Assembly: GCF_001544835.2 (NCBI RefSeq)
Contig: NZ_FCNX02000008.1
Span: forward strand, 248,001-312,000
Source of the DNA: Caballeronia fortuita
GTDB taxonomy: Bacteria; Pseudomonadota; Gammaproteobacteria; Burkholderiales; Burkholderiaceae
Reading direction: 5' to 3'
Length of the DNA: 64,000 nucleotides
Below, piece after piece: positions 31,791-41,287 of the stretch. The position numbers and the translations under genes were made by a program. The notes under the pieces were generated by a model. It made no database searches, had not been told where the DNA came from, and saw only the letters and a program-made list of their open reading frames with translations. The first letter of the stretch is position 1; the number at the start of each line of letters is the position of its first letter.

Positions 31791-33533
31791 ATGGCAGACG
31801 TACTCGAGGCAAGAACACAGGAAGCCGCTGAAGTGAAGGCGCCGCAAATGACCGACGGTTTCCATCTCGTCATCGACGCGTTGAAGCTGAACGACATCGA
31901 CACGATCTTCGGGCTCGTCGGCATTCCCATCACCGATCTCGCGCGCCTCGCTCAGGCGGAAGGCATGCGCTTCATCGGCTTTCGCCACGAGCAGCATGCG
32001 GGGAACGCGGCCGCGATCGCCGGCTACATGACGCAGAAGCCAGGCATCTGCCTGACCGTGTCGGCGCCGGGCTTCCTGAACGGACTGACCGCGCTCGCCA
32101 ACGCAACCACGAACTGCTTCCCGATGATCCTCATCAGCGGTTCGAGCGAACGCGAAATCGTCGACTTGCAGCAAGGCGACTACGAAGAGATGGACCAGTT
32201 GAACGCGGCGAAGCCGTATGCGAAGGCCGCGTATCGCGTGCTGCACGCGGAGGACATCGGCATCGGCATCGCGCGTGCGATCCGCGCGGCGGTGTCGGGC
32301 CGTCCTGGCGGCGTGTATCTCGATCTGCCCGCCAAGCTGCTGTCGCAGACGATGGACGCGCTCAAGGGCCAGCAGTCGCTCATCAAGGTCATCGATGCCG
32401 CGCCGCGTCAATTGCCTTCGCCCGATTCGGTGAAGCGCGCGCTCGACGTCGTCAAGGGTGCGAAGCGTCCGCTGATTCTGCTGGGCAAGGGCGCGGCTTA
32501 CGCGCAGGCCGACGCGCAGATTCGCGAACTGGTGGAAAAGAGCGGCATTCCGTATCTGCCGATGTCGATGGCCAAGGGCCTGCTGCCCGACACGCATGCG
32601 CAGTCGGCATCGGCGGCGCGTTCGTTCGTGTTGCAGGAAGCGGATTGCGTCGTGCTGATCGGCGCGCGTCTGAACTGGCTGCTCGCGCACGGCAAGGGCA
32701 AGACCTGGGGCGCCGCGCCGAAGAAGTTCGTGCAGATCGATATCTCGCCGACCGAAATCGACAGCAACGTCGCGATCGCCGCACCGGTGATCGGCGACAT
32801 CGGCTCGTGCGTCTCGGCGCTCGTCGAAGGCATCGGCGCGGATTTCCCGAAGCCGTCGGTCGAATGGACGGGCGCGATCAACGAGCGCAAGAACAAGAAC
32901 CTCGAAAAGATGGCGGCGACGCTCGCGAAGAATCCGTCGCCGATGAACTTCCACAGCGCGCTGCGCGCGATTCGCGACGTACTGAAGACGCGCCCCGACA
33001 TCAACGTCGTCAACGAAGGCGCGAACACGCTCGACTATGCGCGCAGCATCATCGACATGTACGAGCCGCGCAAGCGTTTCGACTCGGGCACGTGGGGAAT
33101 CATGGGCATCGGCATGGGCTTCTCGATCGGCGCGGCGGTGACGAGCGGCAAGCAGGTCGTCGCGATCGAAGGCGACAGCGCGTTCGGCTTCAGCGGCATG
33201 GAACTCGAAACCATCTGCCGATATGACCTGCCGGTTTGCACCATCGTGTTCAACAACAACGGCGTGTATCGCGGCACCGACGTGAATCCGACCGGCGGCA
33301 AGGACGTCGCGCCGACGGTGTTCGTGAAAAACGCACGCTACGACAAGATGATCGAGGCATTCGGCGGCATCGGCTACAACGCGACGACGCCCGAAGAGCT
33401 TACGCACGCGCTCGAAGAAGCGATCAAGTCGGGCAAGCCGACGCTCATCAACGCAGTCATCGATGAAACGGCCGGCACGGAGAGCGGCCGGCTGACGAAC
33501 CTGAACCCGCAAAGCGCGGCATCGAAAAAGTAA
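31791..33533 (+). CDS. oxc: oxalyl-CoA decarboxylase
   Basis: A 580-residue thiamine-diphosphate enzyme that converts oxalyl-CoA to formyl-CoA and CO2. The N-terminal domain has the catalytic glutamate in [18 protein letters not shown]. The C-terminal cofactor domain has [20 protein letters not shown] and [20 protein letters not shown], the latter typical of oxalyl-CoA decarboxylase. frc follows after 32 bases and returns CoA to a new oxalate, so the two genes form the core of oxalotrophy. GGGGGAGAC lies before the ATG. Confidence 0.97.
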   Translation: MADVLEARTQEAAEVKAPQMTDGFHLVIDALKLNDIDTIFGLVGIPITDLARLAQAEGMRFIGFRHEQHAGNAAAIAGYMTQKPGICLTVSAPGFLNGLTALANATTNCFPMILISGSSEREIVDLQQGDYEEMDQLNAAKPYAKAAYRVLHAEDIGIGIARAIRAAVSGRPGGVYLDLPAKLLSQTMDALKGQQSLIKVIDAAPRQLPSPDSVKRALDVVKGAKRPLILLGKGAAYAQADAQIRELVEKSGIPYLPMSMAKGLLPDTHAQSASAARSFVLQEADCVVLIGARLNWLLAHGKGKTWGAAPKKFVQIDISPTEIDSNVAIAAPVIGDIGSCVSALVEGIGADFPKPSVEWTGAINERKNKNLEKMAATLAKNPSPMNFHSALRAIRDVLKTRPDINVVNEGANTLDYARSIIDMYEPRKRFDSGTWGIMGIGMGFSIGAAVTSGKQVVAIEGDSAFGFSGMELETICRYDLPVCTIVFNNNGVYRGTDVNPTGGKDVAPTVFVKNARYDKMIEAFGGIGYNATTPEELTHALEEAIKSGKPTLINAVIDETAGTESGRLTNLNPQSAASKK

Positions 33534-33565
33534 CCAAGACTAGCCTAGCCACCCAGGAGATTTCA

Positions 33566-34819
33566 GTGAGCAAGAAACCACTCGAAGGCATCAAGATCAT
33601 CGACTTCACCCACGTTCAGGCGGGCCCCGCATGCACGCAGATGCTGGCCTGGTTCGGCGCGGACGTCATCAAGGTCGAGCGTCCCGGTTCGGGCGACGTC
33701 ACGCGTAACCAGCTGCGCGACATTCCGGACGCGGATGCGCTGTATTTCACGATGCTCAACAGCAACAAGCGCTCGTTGACGCTCGACACGAAGCAGCCCG
33801 AAGGCAAGGAAGTGCTGACGAAACTCATCAAGGAATCAGATGTGCTGGTCGAGAATTTCGGGCCGGGCGCGCTGGACCGGATGGGCTTCTCCTGGGAGAA
33901 CATCAGCAAGCTGAATCCGAAGATGATCGTGGCGTCGGTCAAGGGCTTCAGCGACGGCCATCACTACGACGACCTGAAGGTCTACGAGAACGTCGCGCAA
34001 TGCGCGGGCGGCGCGGCATCGACGACGGGCTTCTGGGACGGCCCGCCGACCATCAGCGCGGCGGCGCTCGGCGACAGCAACACCGGCATGCACCTCGCGA
34101 TCGGCATTCTGACGGCGATCATCGGCCGCCAGCAAACGGGCAGGGGCCAGAAAGTGGCCGTGTCGATGCAGGACAGCGTGCTCAACCTGTGCCGTGTGAA
34201 GCTGCGCGATCAGCAGCGTCTGGATCGCGTCGGCTATCTCGAGGAATATCCGCAGTATCCGCACGGCACGTTCAGCGATGTCGTGCCGCGCGGCGGCAAT
34301 GCGGGCGGCGGCGGGCAGCCGGGCTGGGTGCTCAAGTGCAAGGGCTGGGAAACCGATCCGAACGCGTACATCTACTTCACGATTCAGGGCCACGCGTGGG
34401 CGCCGATCTGCCGCGCGATCGGCAAGGAGCAATGGATCGACGACCCGGACTACATGACGGCCGAAGCGCGCCAGCCGCACATCTTCGATATCTTCGGCAA
34501 GATCGAGGAATGGCTCGCCGACAAGACCAAGTACGAAGCAGTCGATATCCTGCGCAAGTTCGACATCCCGTGCGCCCCGGTGCTGACGATGAAGGAACTC
34601 GCGAACGATCCGTCGTTGCGCGCGAGCGGCTCCATCGTCGAAGTGGATCACAAGGTGCGCGGCAAATATCTCACGGTCGGCAGCCCGATCAAGTTCTCGG
34701 ACCTGAAGCCGGAGATCACGGGCTCGCCGCTCCTGGGCGAACACACCGAGGAAGTGCTGCTCGAACTCGGCTATAGCAAGGAGCAGGTAGCGAAGATGAA
34801 GGAAGCGCGCGCTGTCTGA
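33566..34819 (+). CDS. frc: formyl-CoA:oxalate CoA-transferase
   Basis: A 417-residue class III CoA transferase. It moves CoA from formyl-CoA to oxalate and so recycles the decarboxylase product. Family features are [20 protein letters not shown] at the N-terminus, the catalytic Asp in the [14 protein letters not shown] run, and the glycine loop [14 protein letters not shown] that guards the active site in formyl-CoA transferases. It has a GTG start eight bases after CCAGGAG. It is in an operon with oxc. Confidence 0.97.
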   Translation: MSKKPLEGIKIIDFTHVQAGPACTQMLAWFGADVIKVERPGSGDVTRNQLRDIPDADALYFTMLNSNKRSLTLDTKQPEGKEVLTKLIKESDVLVENFGPGALDRMGFSWENISKLNPKMIVASVKGFSDGHHYDDLKVYENVAQCAGGAASTTGFWDGPPTISAAALGDSNTGMHLAIGILTAIIGRQQTGRGQKVAVSMQDSVLNLCRVKLRDQQRLDRVGYLEEYPQYPHGTFSDVVPRGGNAGGGGQPGWVLKCKGWETDPNAYIYFTIQGHAWAPICRAIGKEQWIDDPDYMTAEARQPHIFDIFGKIEEWLADKTKYEAVDILRKFDIPCAPVLTMKELANDPSLRASGSIVEVDHKVRGKYLTVGSPIKFSDLKPEITGSPLLGEHTEEVLLELGYSKEQVAKMKEARAV

Positions 34820-34848
34820 CGCGGTTGTCTCTGGCAAGAGTGAAAGGT

Positions 34849-34875
34849 GCCGCTGCCTCTGAAAACGGCAGCGGC
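34849..34875 (+). terminator. hairpin after frc (weak terminator or attenuator)
   Basis: A 9-bp stem GCCGCTGCC / GGCAGCGGC without a T run. Some transcription may continue into the PAS gene. Confidence 0.4.
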
Positions 34876-34908
34876 CCTTCATAAACCGGATTCGATCGAT
34901 ACCCCAGC

Positions 34909-35352
34909 ATGGACGACACAATGACCCACACGATCGACTACGAACAGCTTGTCAATGCAATCGGCGATGCCGTCATCGTTTCAGATGCGAGCGGCGCGAT
35001 TACCTTATGGAATCCGGCGGCGGAACGCATGTTCGGTTTCACCGCAAGCGAAGCCTTGGGTCAATCGCTCGATCTCATCATTCCGGAGCGTCTGCGCGGC
35101 CGTCATTGGGACGGCTATCACAAGACGATGGCGACCGGCGAAACGCGTTACGGGCACGATCTGCTCAAGGTTCCCGCCGTCGATAAAGCCGGACGCGCGA
35201 TGTCGATTGCATTTACCGTCGCGCTGCTGCATTCGCCGCAAGGCGAACTGAACGGCATCGTTGCGATCATCCGCGATGAAACGGCGCGCTTTCAGGAAGA
35301 GCGTGCGCGGCGCTTGCGTATCGCCGAGCTGGAGGCGAAAGTCGACGCCTGA
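34909..35352 (+). CDS. stand-alone PAS-domain protein, FixL-PAS-like
   Basis: A 147-residue soluble protein made of one PAS domain and a short C-terminal helix with no output domain. It has DAVIVSDASGAITLWNPAAE and ERLRGRHWDGYHKTMATGET. The histidine in GRHW lines up with the haem ligand of FixL, but the FixL distal arginine position looks replaced, so haem binding is uncertain. The helix ERARRLRIAELEAKVDA may pair with a partner. It directly follows oxc-frc and could sense redox state or oxygen for that operon. ATG at 34921 is an alternative start. Confidence 0.8.
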   Translation: MDDTMTHTIDYEQLVNAIGDAVIVSDASGAITLWNPAAERMFGFTASEALGQSLDLIIPERLRGRHWDGYHKTMATGETRYGHDLLKVPAVDKAGRAMSIAFTVALLHSPQGELNGIVAIIRDETARFQEERARRLRIAELEAKVDA

Positions 35353-35628
35353 CACGTTTTTAGCGATTCACAGAAGAAACCACCAGGGAGACAGCGGCTC
35401 ACGTCCGCGCAACAAAAAGGCGCATGGACGACAGCCCAGCAAGGAAGCGGCCACTCATCCCACGGCCGCTTCACCCGATGCCCGCATGCGCGGCTGACCG
35501 ACCGGAAACTCACCCCTATTCGCACTTCGCACCGGCATCGCGCCGATGCGAGGTCAGGCATGCGCGCCCGCCGCAGCGAGGCGCGCGCCACGCTAGAAGC
35601 ATTCAAACTGTCGATCGGGAACTTAGTC

Positions 35629-37188
35629 ATGCCAATGATGATTGCTGTGCCACGGGAGCGCTTTCCCGGGGAGCGTCGCGTCGCGTTGACGCCGGAGGTG
35701 GTCGGGCATCTGCTGAAGCTCGGCTTCGAGGTGAGCGTCGAGGGGGGCGCGGGCGAGCTCGCCGCATTCACCGACGATGCGTATCGCACGGCGGGCGCGC
35801 GTATCGTGCAGAACGCGCCGTCGCTGTATGCGGATGCGGATATCGTCGTGAAAGTGCGTGCGCCTTCCATCGCGCCCGTGGGCGACGAAGTCGAATGGCT
35901 GCGCGAAGGATCGACGCTGATCAGTTTCATCTGGCCGGCGCAGAACGCGGCGTTGCTCACGCGCTTGAGCGAGCGCAACGTCACCGCGCTCGCGATGGAC
36001 TGCGTGCCGCGCATCTCGCGCGCGCAAAAGCTCGATGCGTTGAGCTCGATGGCCAATATGGCGGGCTATCGCGCGATCATCGAGGCCGCGCACCAGTTCG
36101 GCCGCGGCTTCATGGGCCAGATCACCGCGGCGGGCAAGATCGCGCCGGCGAAGGTGCTCGTGATCGGCGCGGGCGTCGCGGGACTGGCGGCGATCGGCGC
36201 GGCGCGCAGTCTCGGCGCGATCGTCCGTGCTTTCGATACGCGGCCCGAAGTGCGCCAGCAGGTCGAGAGCATGGGCGCGGAGTTTCTCGAACTCGACTAT
36301 GTGGAGGACGGCAGCGGCAGCGGCGGTTACGCTAAAGAGATGAGCGCGGAATTCATCGCCGCGGAAATGGCGCTGTTCGCCGCGCAGGCGAAGGATGTCG
36401 ACATCATCGTGACGACGGCGCTGATTCCGGGCAAGCCCGCGCCGAAACTCATCACCGCCGACATGGTGCGCAGCATGCGCCAGGGCAGCGTGATCGTCGA
36501 CATGGCCGCGGAGCAGGGCGGCAACTGCGAACTGACGCAGCCGGGCGAGGCGGCATCGGTGGAAGGCGTGACGATCGTCGGTTATACGGACTTGCCCTCG
36601 CGCATGGCGACGCAATCGAGCCAGTTGTACGGCACAAATCTGCGCCATCTTCTGACCGATCTGACGCCGCAGAAGAACGGCGAGATCGCGCTCGATTCCG
36701 GCGACGAAGTCATGCGCGGCGTGACCGTCGTGCTGCGCGGCGCAGTCAAGTGGCCGCCGCCGAAAAGACCCGAGCCCGCCGTTGCGCCGGCCGCCGCCGC
36801 AAAGCCCGCCGAGACAATCGCCGTGACCGTCGAACAGAAACGTCGCGCGGGATGGATCGGTGTCGCGGGGCTCGTCGTCGCGGCTGTACTGCTTGCGGCG
36901 CTCGGCGCCGTCGCGCCGCCTGCCTTCGTCGCGCACTTCACGGTGTTCGTGCTGGCGATCTTCGTGGGCTTTCAGGTCGTGTGGAACGTAACGCCCGCTT
37001 TGCACACGCCGCTGATGAGCGTGACGAACGCGATCAGCGGAATCATCGTGACCGGCGCGTTGCTTCAGGTCGGCACGCCGGATCATCTGGTCGCGATTCT
37101 CGCCGGCCTTGCGATCCTCGTCGCGACGATCAATATCGCCGGCGGATTTCTCGTCACTCAACGCATGCTGAACATGTTCCAGCGCTAA
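35629..37188 (+). CDS. pntA: NAD(P) transhydrogenase, alpha subunit
   Basis: A 519-residue subunit. The NAD(H)-binding domain I begins [20 protein letters not shown] and carries [20 protein letters not shown] and [18 protein letters not shown] proline/alanine linker near residue 400 is followed by three or four membrane helices ([54 protein letters not shown] and [20 protein letters not shown]). With PntB it couples proton flow to NADPH formation. Domains alpha1 and alpha2 are fused in one chain as in E. coli. pntB starts ten bases downstream. Confidence 0.95.
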   Translation: MPMMIAVPRERFPGERRVALTPEVVGHLLKLGFEVSVEGGAGELAAFTDDAYRTAGARIVQNAPSLYADADIVVKVRAPSIAPVGDEVEWLREGSTLISFIWPAQNAALLTRLSERNVTALAMDCVPRISRAQKLDALSSMANMAGYRAIIEAAHQFGRGFMGQITAAGKIAPAKVLVIGAGVAGLAAIGAARSLGAIVRAFDTRPEVRQQVESMGAEFLELDYVEDGSGSGGYAKEMSAEFIAAEMALFAAQAKDVDIIVTTALIPGKPAPKLITADMVRSMRQGSVIVDMAAEQGGNCELTQPGEAASVEGVTIVGYTDLPSRMATQSSQLYGTNLRHLLTDLTPQKNGEIALDSGDEVMRGVTVVLRGAVKWPPPKRPEPAVAPAAAAKPAETIAVTVEQKRRAGWIGVAGLVVAAVLLAALGAVAPPAFVAHFTVFVLAIFVGFQVVWNVTPALHTPLMSVTNAISGIIVTGALLQVGTPDHLVAILAGLAILVATINIAGGFLVTQRMLNMFQR

Positions 37189-37198
37189 GGAGATCGAC

Positions 37199-38596
37199 AT
37201 GCAAACTGGAATCGGAAGCATCGCCTATCTGGCGGCGAGCGTGCTGTTCATCCTGAGCCTGCGCGGGCTCAGTCATCCATCGACGGCGCGGCGCGGCAAT
37301 CTTTATGGCGTCGCGGGCATGGCCATCGCGATCGTCACGACGCTGTGGCTGAACGGCGGAGCCGCGCTGCCGGTCGTCGCCGTGCTGATGGCGATCGGCA
37401 TCGCGGGCGGCGCGATACTTGCACGGCGCGTCGAGATGACGCAGATGCCGCAGCTCGTCGCCGCGCTGCACAGCTTCGTCGGGCTCGCGGCCGTGCTCGT
37501 TGCCATCGCGAGCTATCTGTCGCCGGCGGCGGGGGCGGAAGCGGAGGGCGTCGCTCAGTCGGTCCACAACGTCGAGATTTATCTCGGCGTGTTCATCGGC
37601 GCGGTGACGTTCACGGGATCCATCGCGGCGTTCCTTAAGCTGCAAGGCGTGATCGGCGGCAAGCCGTTGCTGCTGCCGATGCGGCACACGCTGAATCTCG
37701 TGGGCGTGTTCGCGTGCGTCGCGCTTGGCTACGTGTTCCTGACGGCGCCCGACGCCGATGTCGGCATCAGCTCGCTGCTCACGATGACCGCGATCGCCGC
37801 GCTGATCGGTGTGCATCTGGTGATGGCGATCGGCGGCGCGGACATGCCGGTGGTCGTATCGATGCTCAACAGCTACTCGGGCTGGGCCGCCGCCGCGACA
37901 GGCTTCATGCTCAACAACGATCTGCTGATCGTGACCGGCGCGCTGGTCGGATCGAGCGGCGCGATCCTGAGCTACATCATGTGCCGCGCGATGAACCGCA
38001 AGTTCCTCGCCGTGATTCTCGGCGGATTCGGCACGGCGACGTCGACCGCGTCGAAGGCGATCGAGGGAGAGATCGCGCCGGTCACCGTCGACGAAGTCGG
38101 CTCGCTGCTGCGCGATGCATCGGAAGTCGTGATCGTGCCCGGCTACGGCATGGCGGTCGCGCAGGCTCAGGCGACCATCAGCGAGATCACGAAGAAGCTG
38201 CGCAGCAAGGGCGTGAACGTGCGCTTCGGTATTCATCCGGTGGCGGGCCGCTTGCCGGGCCACATGAACGTGCTGCTCGCCGAGGCGAAGGTGCCTTACG
38301 ACATCGTGCTGGAAATGGACGAGATCAACGACGACTTTTCCAACACGGATGTCGTGCTCGTGATCGGCGCGAACGACATCGTGAATCCGGGCGCGCTCGA
38401 GGATCCCGGCAGTCCGATCGCGGGCATGCCGGTGCTCGAAGTGTGGAAGGCCCGGACCGTGGTCGTGTCGAAGCGAAGCATGGCGGCGGGCTATGCCGGC
38501 GTCGACAATCCGCTCTTCTACAAGGAGAACACGCGGATGCTCTTCGGCGATGCGAAGGGCAGTGTCGATGCGCTGCTCGGTCATCTGGGCGCCTGA
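37199..38596 (+). CDS. pntB: NAD(P) transhydrogenase, beta subunit
   Basis: A 465-residue subunit. About 260 residues of membrane helices (for example [20 protein letters not shown] and [20 protein letters not shown]) carry the proton path. The NADP(H)-binding domain III follows, with [40 protein letters not shown] and the NADP-loop segment [20 protein letters not shown]. It forms the functional enzyme with PntA. AAGGAGATCGAC precedes the ATG. NADPH from this enzyme could support biosynthesis during growth on oxidised carbon such as oxalate; this is inferred from position. Confidence 0.96.
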   Translation: MQTGIGSIAYLAASVLFILSLRGLSHPSTARRGNLYGVAGMAIAIVTTLWLNGGAALPVVAVLMAIGIAGGAILARRVEMTQMPQLVAALHSFVGLAAVLVAIASYLSPAAGAEAEGVAQSVHNVEIYLGVFIGAVTFTGSIAAFLKLQGVIGGKPLLLPMRHTLNLVGVFACVALGYVFLTAPDADVGISSLLTMTAIAALIGVHLVMAIGGADMPVVVSMLNSYSGWAAAATGFMLNNDLLIVTGALVGSSGAILSYIMCRAMNRKFLAVILGGFGTATSTASKAIEGEIAPVTVDEVGSLLRDASEVVIVPGYGMAVAQAQATISEITKKLRSKGVNVRFGIHPVAGRLPGHMNVLLAEAKVPYDIVLEMDEINDDFSNTDVVLVIGANDIVNPGALEDPGSPIAGMPVLEVWKARTVVVSKRSMAAGYAGVDNPLFYKENTRMLFGDAKGSVDALLGHLGA

Positions 38597-38738
38597 GACG
38601 ACCGTACTTGCTCCGAACGCGAAATAGGCGGGCCTGCGGGTTTTCGAGCACGCACGGCCCGTCGCTCTCGTTGCGCCGCGCGCGATTTCCCGTCGATAAT
38701 GCGTCCACTCCGGTCACGCCATCACGGCTCGCGCGCTC

Positions 38739-39536
38739 ATGACGGAAATCGAAACCGCGGTCCTCGTCTTCATGCTCCTGCTCGCCAGCACGGGCATTGG
38801 CGCGATCGTGCGGCCGCTCTTGCCCGAAGAGCACAAGGCACGGGAAACGGTGCAACTGGTTCAACTGCTCGTCGGCATGCTGGTCACGTTCGCGGCGCTC
38901 GTGCTCGGGCTCCTGACGGCATCGGCGAAAACGATCTTCGATACGACCAACAACGACATGCGCGGCTACGCGGCTTCGATCATCGAGCTGGACCGCACGA
39001 TGCGCGACTACGGCGCAGGCCTCGAACACGCGCGCGCGTTGCTGCGCAAATACACGGCCGCGGCGGTCGCGAGCACGTGGCCGAACGAGCCGCGCCCGCC
39101 GGGCGAGTATCCGGAGATCGAGCCGTCCAAAAACAGCGACAACCTCGCGAGCAGCGCGCTCGGCGCGATCCTGAGCGAGGCGCAGCGCGAAGTGCGCCTG
39201 CTCGTTCCGCGCGATGACTATCATCGCCAGCTCGCCGCCGAAGCCGCCGCGCGTTTCGAGCAGCTGATCGCGCTGCGCTGGAAGCTGATCGAGGAGGCGC
39301 ACGGATCGATTTCCTATCCGTTCGACCGCATTCTCGTCGGCTGGCTGCTCATCATTTTTCTGTGCTTCGGGCTGATCGCGCCGCGCAATGCGCTCTCGCT
39401 CGTGACGATCATGCTCGGCGCGCTGTCGATTGCATCGGCGGTGCTCGTCATCCTCGATCTCGACACGCCGTTCACCGGCCCGATCATGGTCGGCAGCCAG
39501 CCGATGCGCGACGCACTCACTTATCAAGGCCGCTGA
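38739..39536 (+). CDS. DUF4239 membrane protein (bestrophin-like domain)
   Basis: A 265-residue inner-membrane protein with four helices, two at the N-terminus (TAVLVFMLLLASTGIGAIV and LLVGMLVTFAALVLGLLTAS) and two at the C-terminus (ILVGWLLIIFLCFGLIAP and MLGALSIASAVLVILDL). Between them lies a ~150-residue helical cytoplasmic domain. This is the DUF4239/bestrophin-like layout; its function is unknown. No strong ribosome binding site is seen. The stop overlaps the start of the methyltransferase gene (TGATG). Confidence 0.85.
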   Translation: MTEIETAVLVFMLLLASTGIGAIVRPLLPEEHKARETVQLVQLLVGMLVTFAALVLGLLTASAKTIFDTTNNDMRGYAASIIELDRTMRDYGAGLEHARALLRKYTAAAVASTWPNEPRPPGEYPEIEPSKNSDNLASSALGAILSEAQREVRLLVPRDDYHRQLAAEAAARFEQLIALRWKLIEEAHGSISYPFDRILVGWLLIIFLCFGLIAPRNALSLVTIMLGALSIASAVLVILDLDTPFTGPIMVGSQPMRDALTYQGR

Positions 39537-40282
39537 TGCTCTATGACGATCCGCGCCTCGTCGCGCTCTACGACGTTCTCAATCCGTTCGCGGCCGATAC
39601 GGCGTTTTATCTCGCGCTGGCGGAATCGGCCGCGCATGTCGTCGATCTGGGCTGCGGCACCGGTCTCTTCGCCACTGAACTCGCGAAGCGCGGACATCGC
39701 GTGACGGGCATCGATCCGTCGCCGCAGATGTTGCGCGTGGCGCGCGCGCGTGAGCACGGCGGCGAGGTGACGTGGATCGAAGGCGATGCGAGCGCGCTGC
39801 CGTTCGTCGGCGCGGCGGATCTGCTCGTGATGACGGGCCACGTCGCGCAGGTCTTTCTCGACGATGCATCGTTCCTCGCGACGCTCAGGGCCGCGCGCCG
39901 CGCGATACGCCCGGGCGGCGCGATCGCGTTCGATAGCCGCAATCCGGCGGCGCGCGCATGGGATCACTGGACGCGCGAGCGTTCATCGAAATGCGTCGAT
40001 GCGCCGGACGGAAAGACGGTGCAGGTGTGGCACGAAGGGCACGCGCAACCCGATCCGCTGTCGACCGGGCGCGCGGCGTTCACGACGCATTTCCGCTTCC
40101 TGACGGCGCCGGAAGCACCAGAGCAGACCGTGAGCGCCACGAGCGAACTGCGCTTTCGCACGCGCGACGAACTCGCGCGCCTGTTGACCGACGCGGGGTT
40201 CGGGCAGATCGAGTGGTATGGAGACTGGAACCGCGCGCCGGTCGAAGAAACGAGCCGCGAGCTGATCGCGGTGGCGCGCTGA
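39536..40282 (+). CDS. class I SAM-dependent methyltransferase
   Basis: A 248-residue soluble methyltransferase. Motif I is VVDLGCGTGLFATELAKRGH, with acidic loop VTGIDPSPQML, and motif IV lies near ADLLVMTGHVAQVFLDD. It is similar to the small MTase group with substrate unknown. The start at 39536 overlaps the upstream stop by one base, so translation is probably coupled to the DUF4239 gene. Confidence 0.88.
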   Translation: MLYDDPRLVALYDVLNPFAADTAFYLALAESAAHVVDLGCGTGLFATELAKRGHRVTGIDPSPQMLRVARAREHGGEVTWIEGDASALPFVGAADLLVMTGHVAQVFLDDASFLATLRAARRAIRPGGAIAFDSRNPAARAWDHWTRERSSKCVDAPDGKTVQVWHEGHAQPDPLSTGRAAFTTHFRFLTAPEAPEQTVSATSELRFRTRDELARLLTDAGFGQIEWYGDWNRAPVEETSRELIAVAR

Positions 40283-40296
40283 AAGGGAAACGACAG

Positions 40297-40317
40297 GCCG
40301 CGCTTGGCAAGCGCGGC
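40297..40317. terminator. hairpin between convergent methyltransferase and rubredoxin genes
   Basis: A 9-bp stem GCCGCGCTT / AAGCGCGGC with loop GGC. It lacks a clear T run on either strand. Confidence 0.4.
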
Positions 40318-40325
40318 GTAAGGCT

Positions 40326-40508
40326 TCAGAACTCGACGGCGACGAAATCGGCCTTGCCCACGTCGCACAGCGGGCAGCGCCAGTCGGCGGGGATGTCCTC
40401 GAAACGGGTGCCCGCCGCGATGCCTTCGTCGGGCAGGCCTTCTTCCTCGTTATAGATCCAGCCGCAAATCAGGCAGACCCAGCTTTTGTATTCGATCACT
40501 TCGCTCAC
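40326..40508 (-). CDS. rubredoxin
   Basis: A 60-residue one-electron carrier with a single iron bound by two CxxC knuckles (WVCLICGWIYNEEEGLPDEG and WRCPLCDVGKADF). The core is standard length. The start is read as GTG (VSEVIEYKSW) because no ATG lies in frame close by, and the preceding ribosome binding site is weak. It would pass electrons to an oxygenase or peroxide-removing enzyme not seen in this window. Confidence 0.9.
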   Translation of the reverse strand: MSEVIEYKSWVCLICGWIYNEEEGLPDEGIAAGTRFEDIPADWRCPLCDVGKADFVAVEF

Positions 40509-40724
40509 GACAGACTCTTGATTCGAAAGAAATAAACGGACCGCACGCGCGAAGACGGCGGGCGGCGCGGCGACCCGGCATCTTACAGGAATCGGCGCGA
40601 TCGTTCCCCGAAGCCGGCTCCGCAGGATGGTCCCGATTCCGGCGCCGCGAAAGCGCGGTGTATGCTTTTCGGGCCGCGGCGCTGCCTGCGCGCCATCGAC
40701 CGGTTTCACAACATGGAGAAAACG

Positions 40725-41135
40725 ATGAACAAAAAGCTCTTGGGTGCGATGCTGACGAGCGCGGTTTTGCTCGCGCAGTACGCCGGCGCGGCGCACGCGC
40801 AGGCGCGGGTCTATTTTGTCGAGCCGAAGGACGGCGCGACCGTGACGAGCCCCGTGCACGTGAAATTCGGCGTCGACGGCATGTCGATCGCGCCGGCGGG
40901 CACGATGACCGACGGCACCGGCCATCATCATCTGCTGATCGACGGCAAGCCGCTGCCCAAGGACACCGTCATTCCGGCGAACGGCACGTCGCTGCACTTC
41001 GGCAAGGGCCAGACCGAAGCCGACGTGAAACTGCCGCCCGGCGATCACACGCTGACGATGCAGTTCGGCGACGGCGCGCATCGCTCGTACGGGCCGGAAA
41101 TGAGCCAGACGATCAAGGTTCACGTCAAACAGTGA
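40725..41135 (+). CDS. DUF4399 periplasmic protein
   Basis: A 136-residue exported protein with a signal peptide (LTSAVLLAQYAGAAHAQA). A beta-rich DUF4399 domain follows, with VYFVEPKDGATVTSPVHVKF, a histidine cluster in GTGHHHLLIDGKPLP, and LPPGDHTLTMQFGDGAHRSY. The histidines suggest metal binding. The physiological role of the family is unknown. ATGGAGAAAACG precedes the start. Confidence 0.9.
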   Translation: MNKKLLGAMLTSAVLLAQYAGAAHAQARVYFVEPKDGATVTSPVHVKFGVDGMSIAPAGTMTDGTGHHHLLIDGKPLPKDTVIPANGTSLHFGKGQTEADVKLPPGDHTLTMQFGDGAHRSYGPEMSQTIKVHVKQ

Positions 41136-41147
41136 TACGACGTTGCG

Positions 41148-41173
41148 CATGGCGGCCCGCGCGCCGCCATGCC
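41148..41173 (+). terminator. perfect hairpin downstream of the DUF4399 gene
   Basis: A 10-bp perfect stem GCATGGCGGC / GCCGCCATGC with a 6-base loop but no T run. The terminator role is uncertain. Confidence 0.35.
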
Positions 41174-41287
41174 GTTCGCTCTATCCCGTCCGGACGATAG
41201 AGCGCCGCGCGCCGCGCCCGGTACAATGGCCGCTTGCATCGGCTGCCGCTTTCGCCGCCGACTCTTCGCCATTCATCCGGTTTTCCC

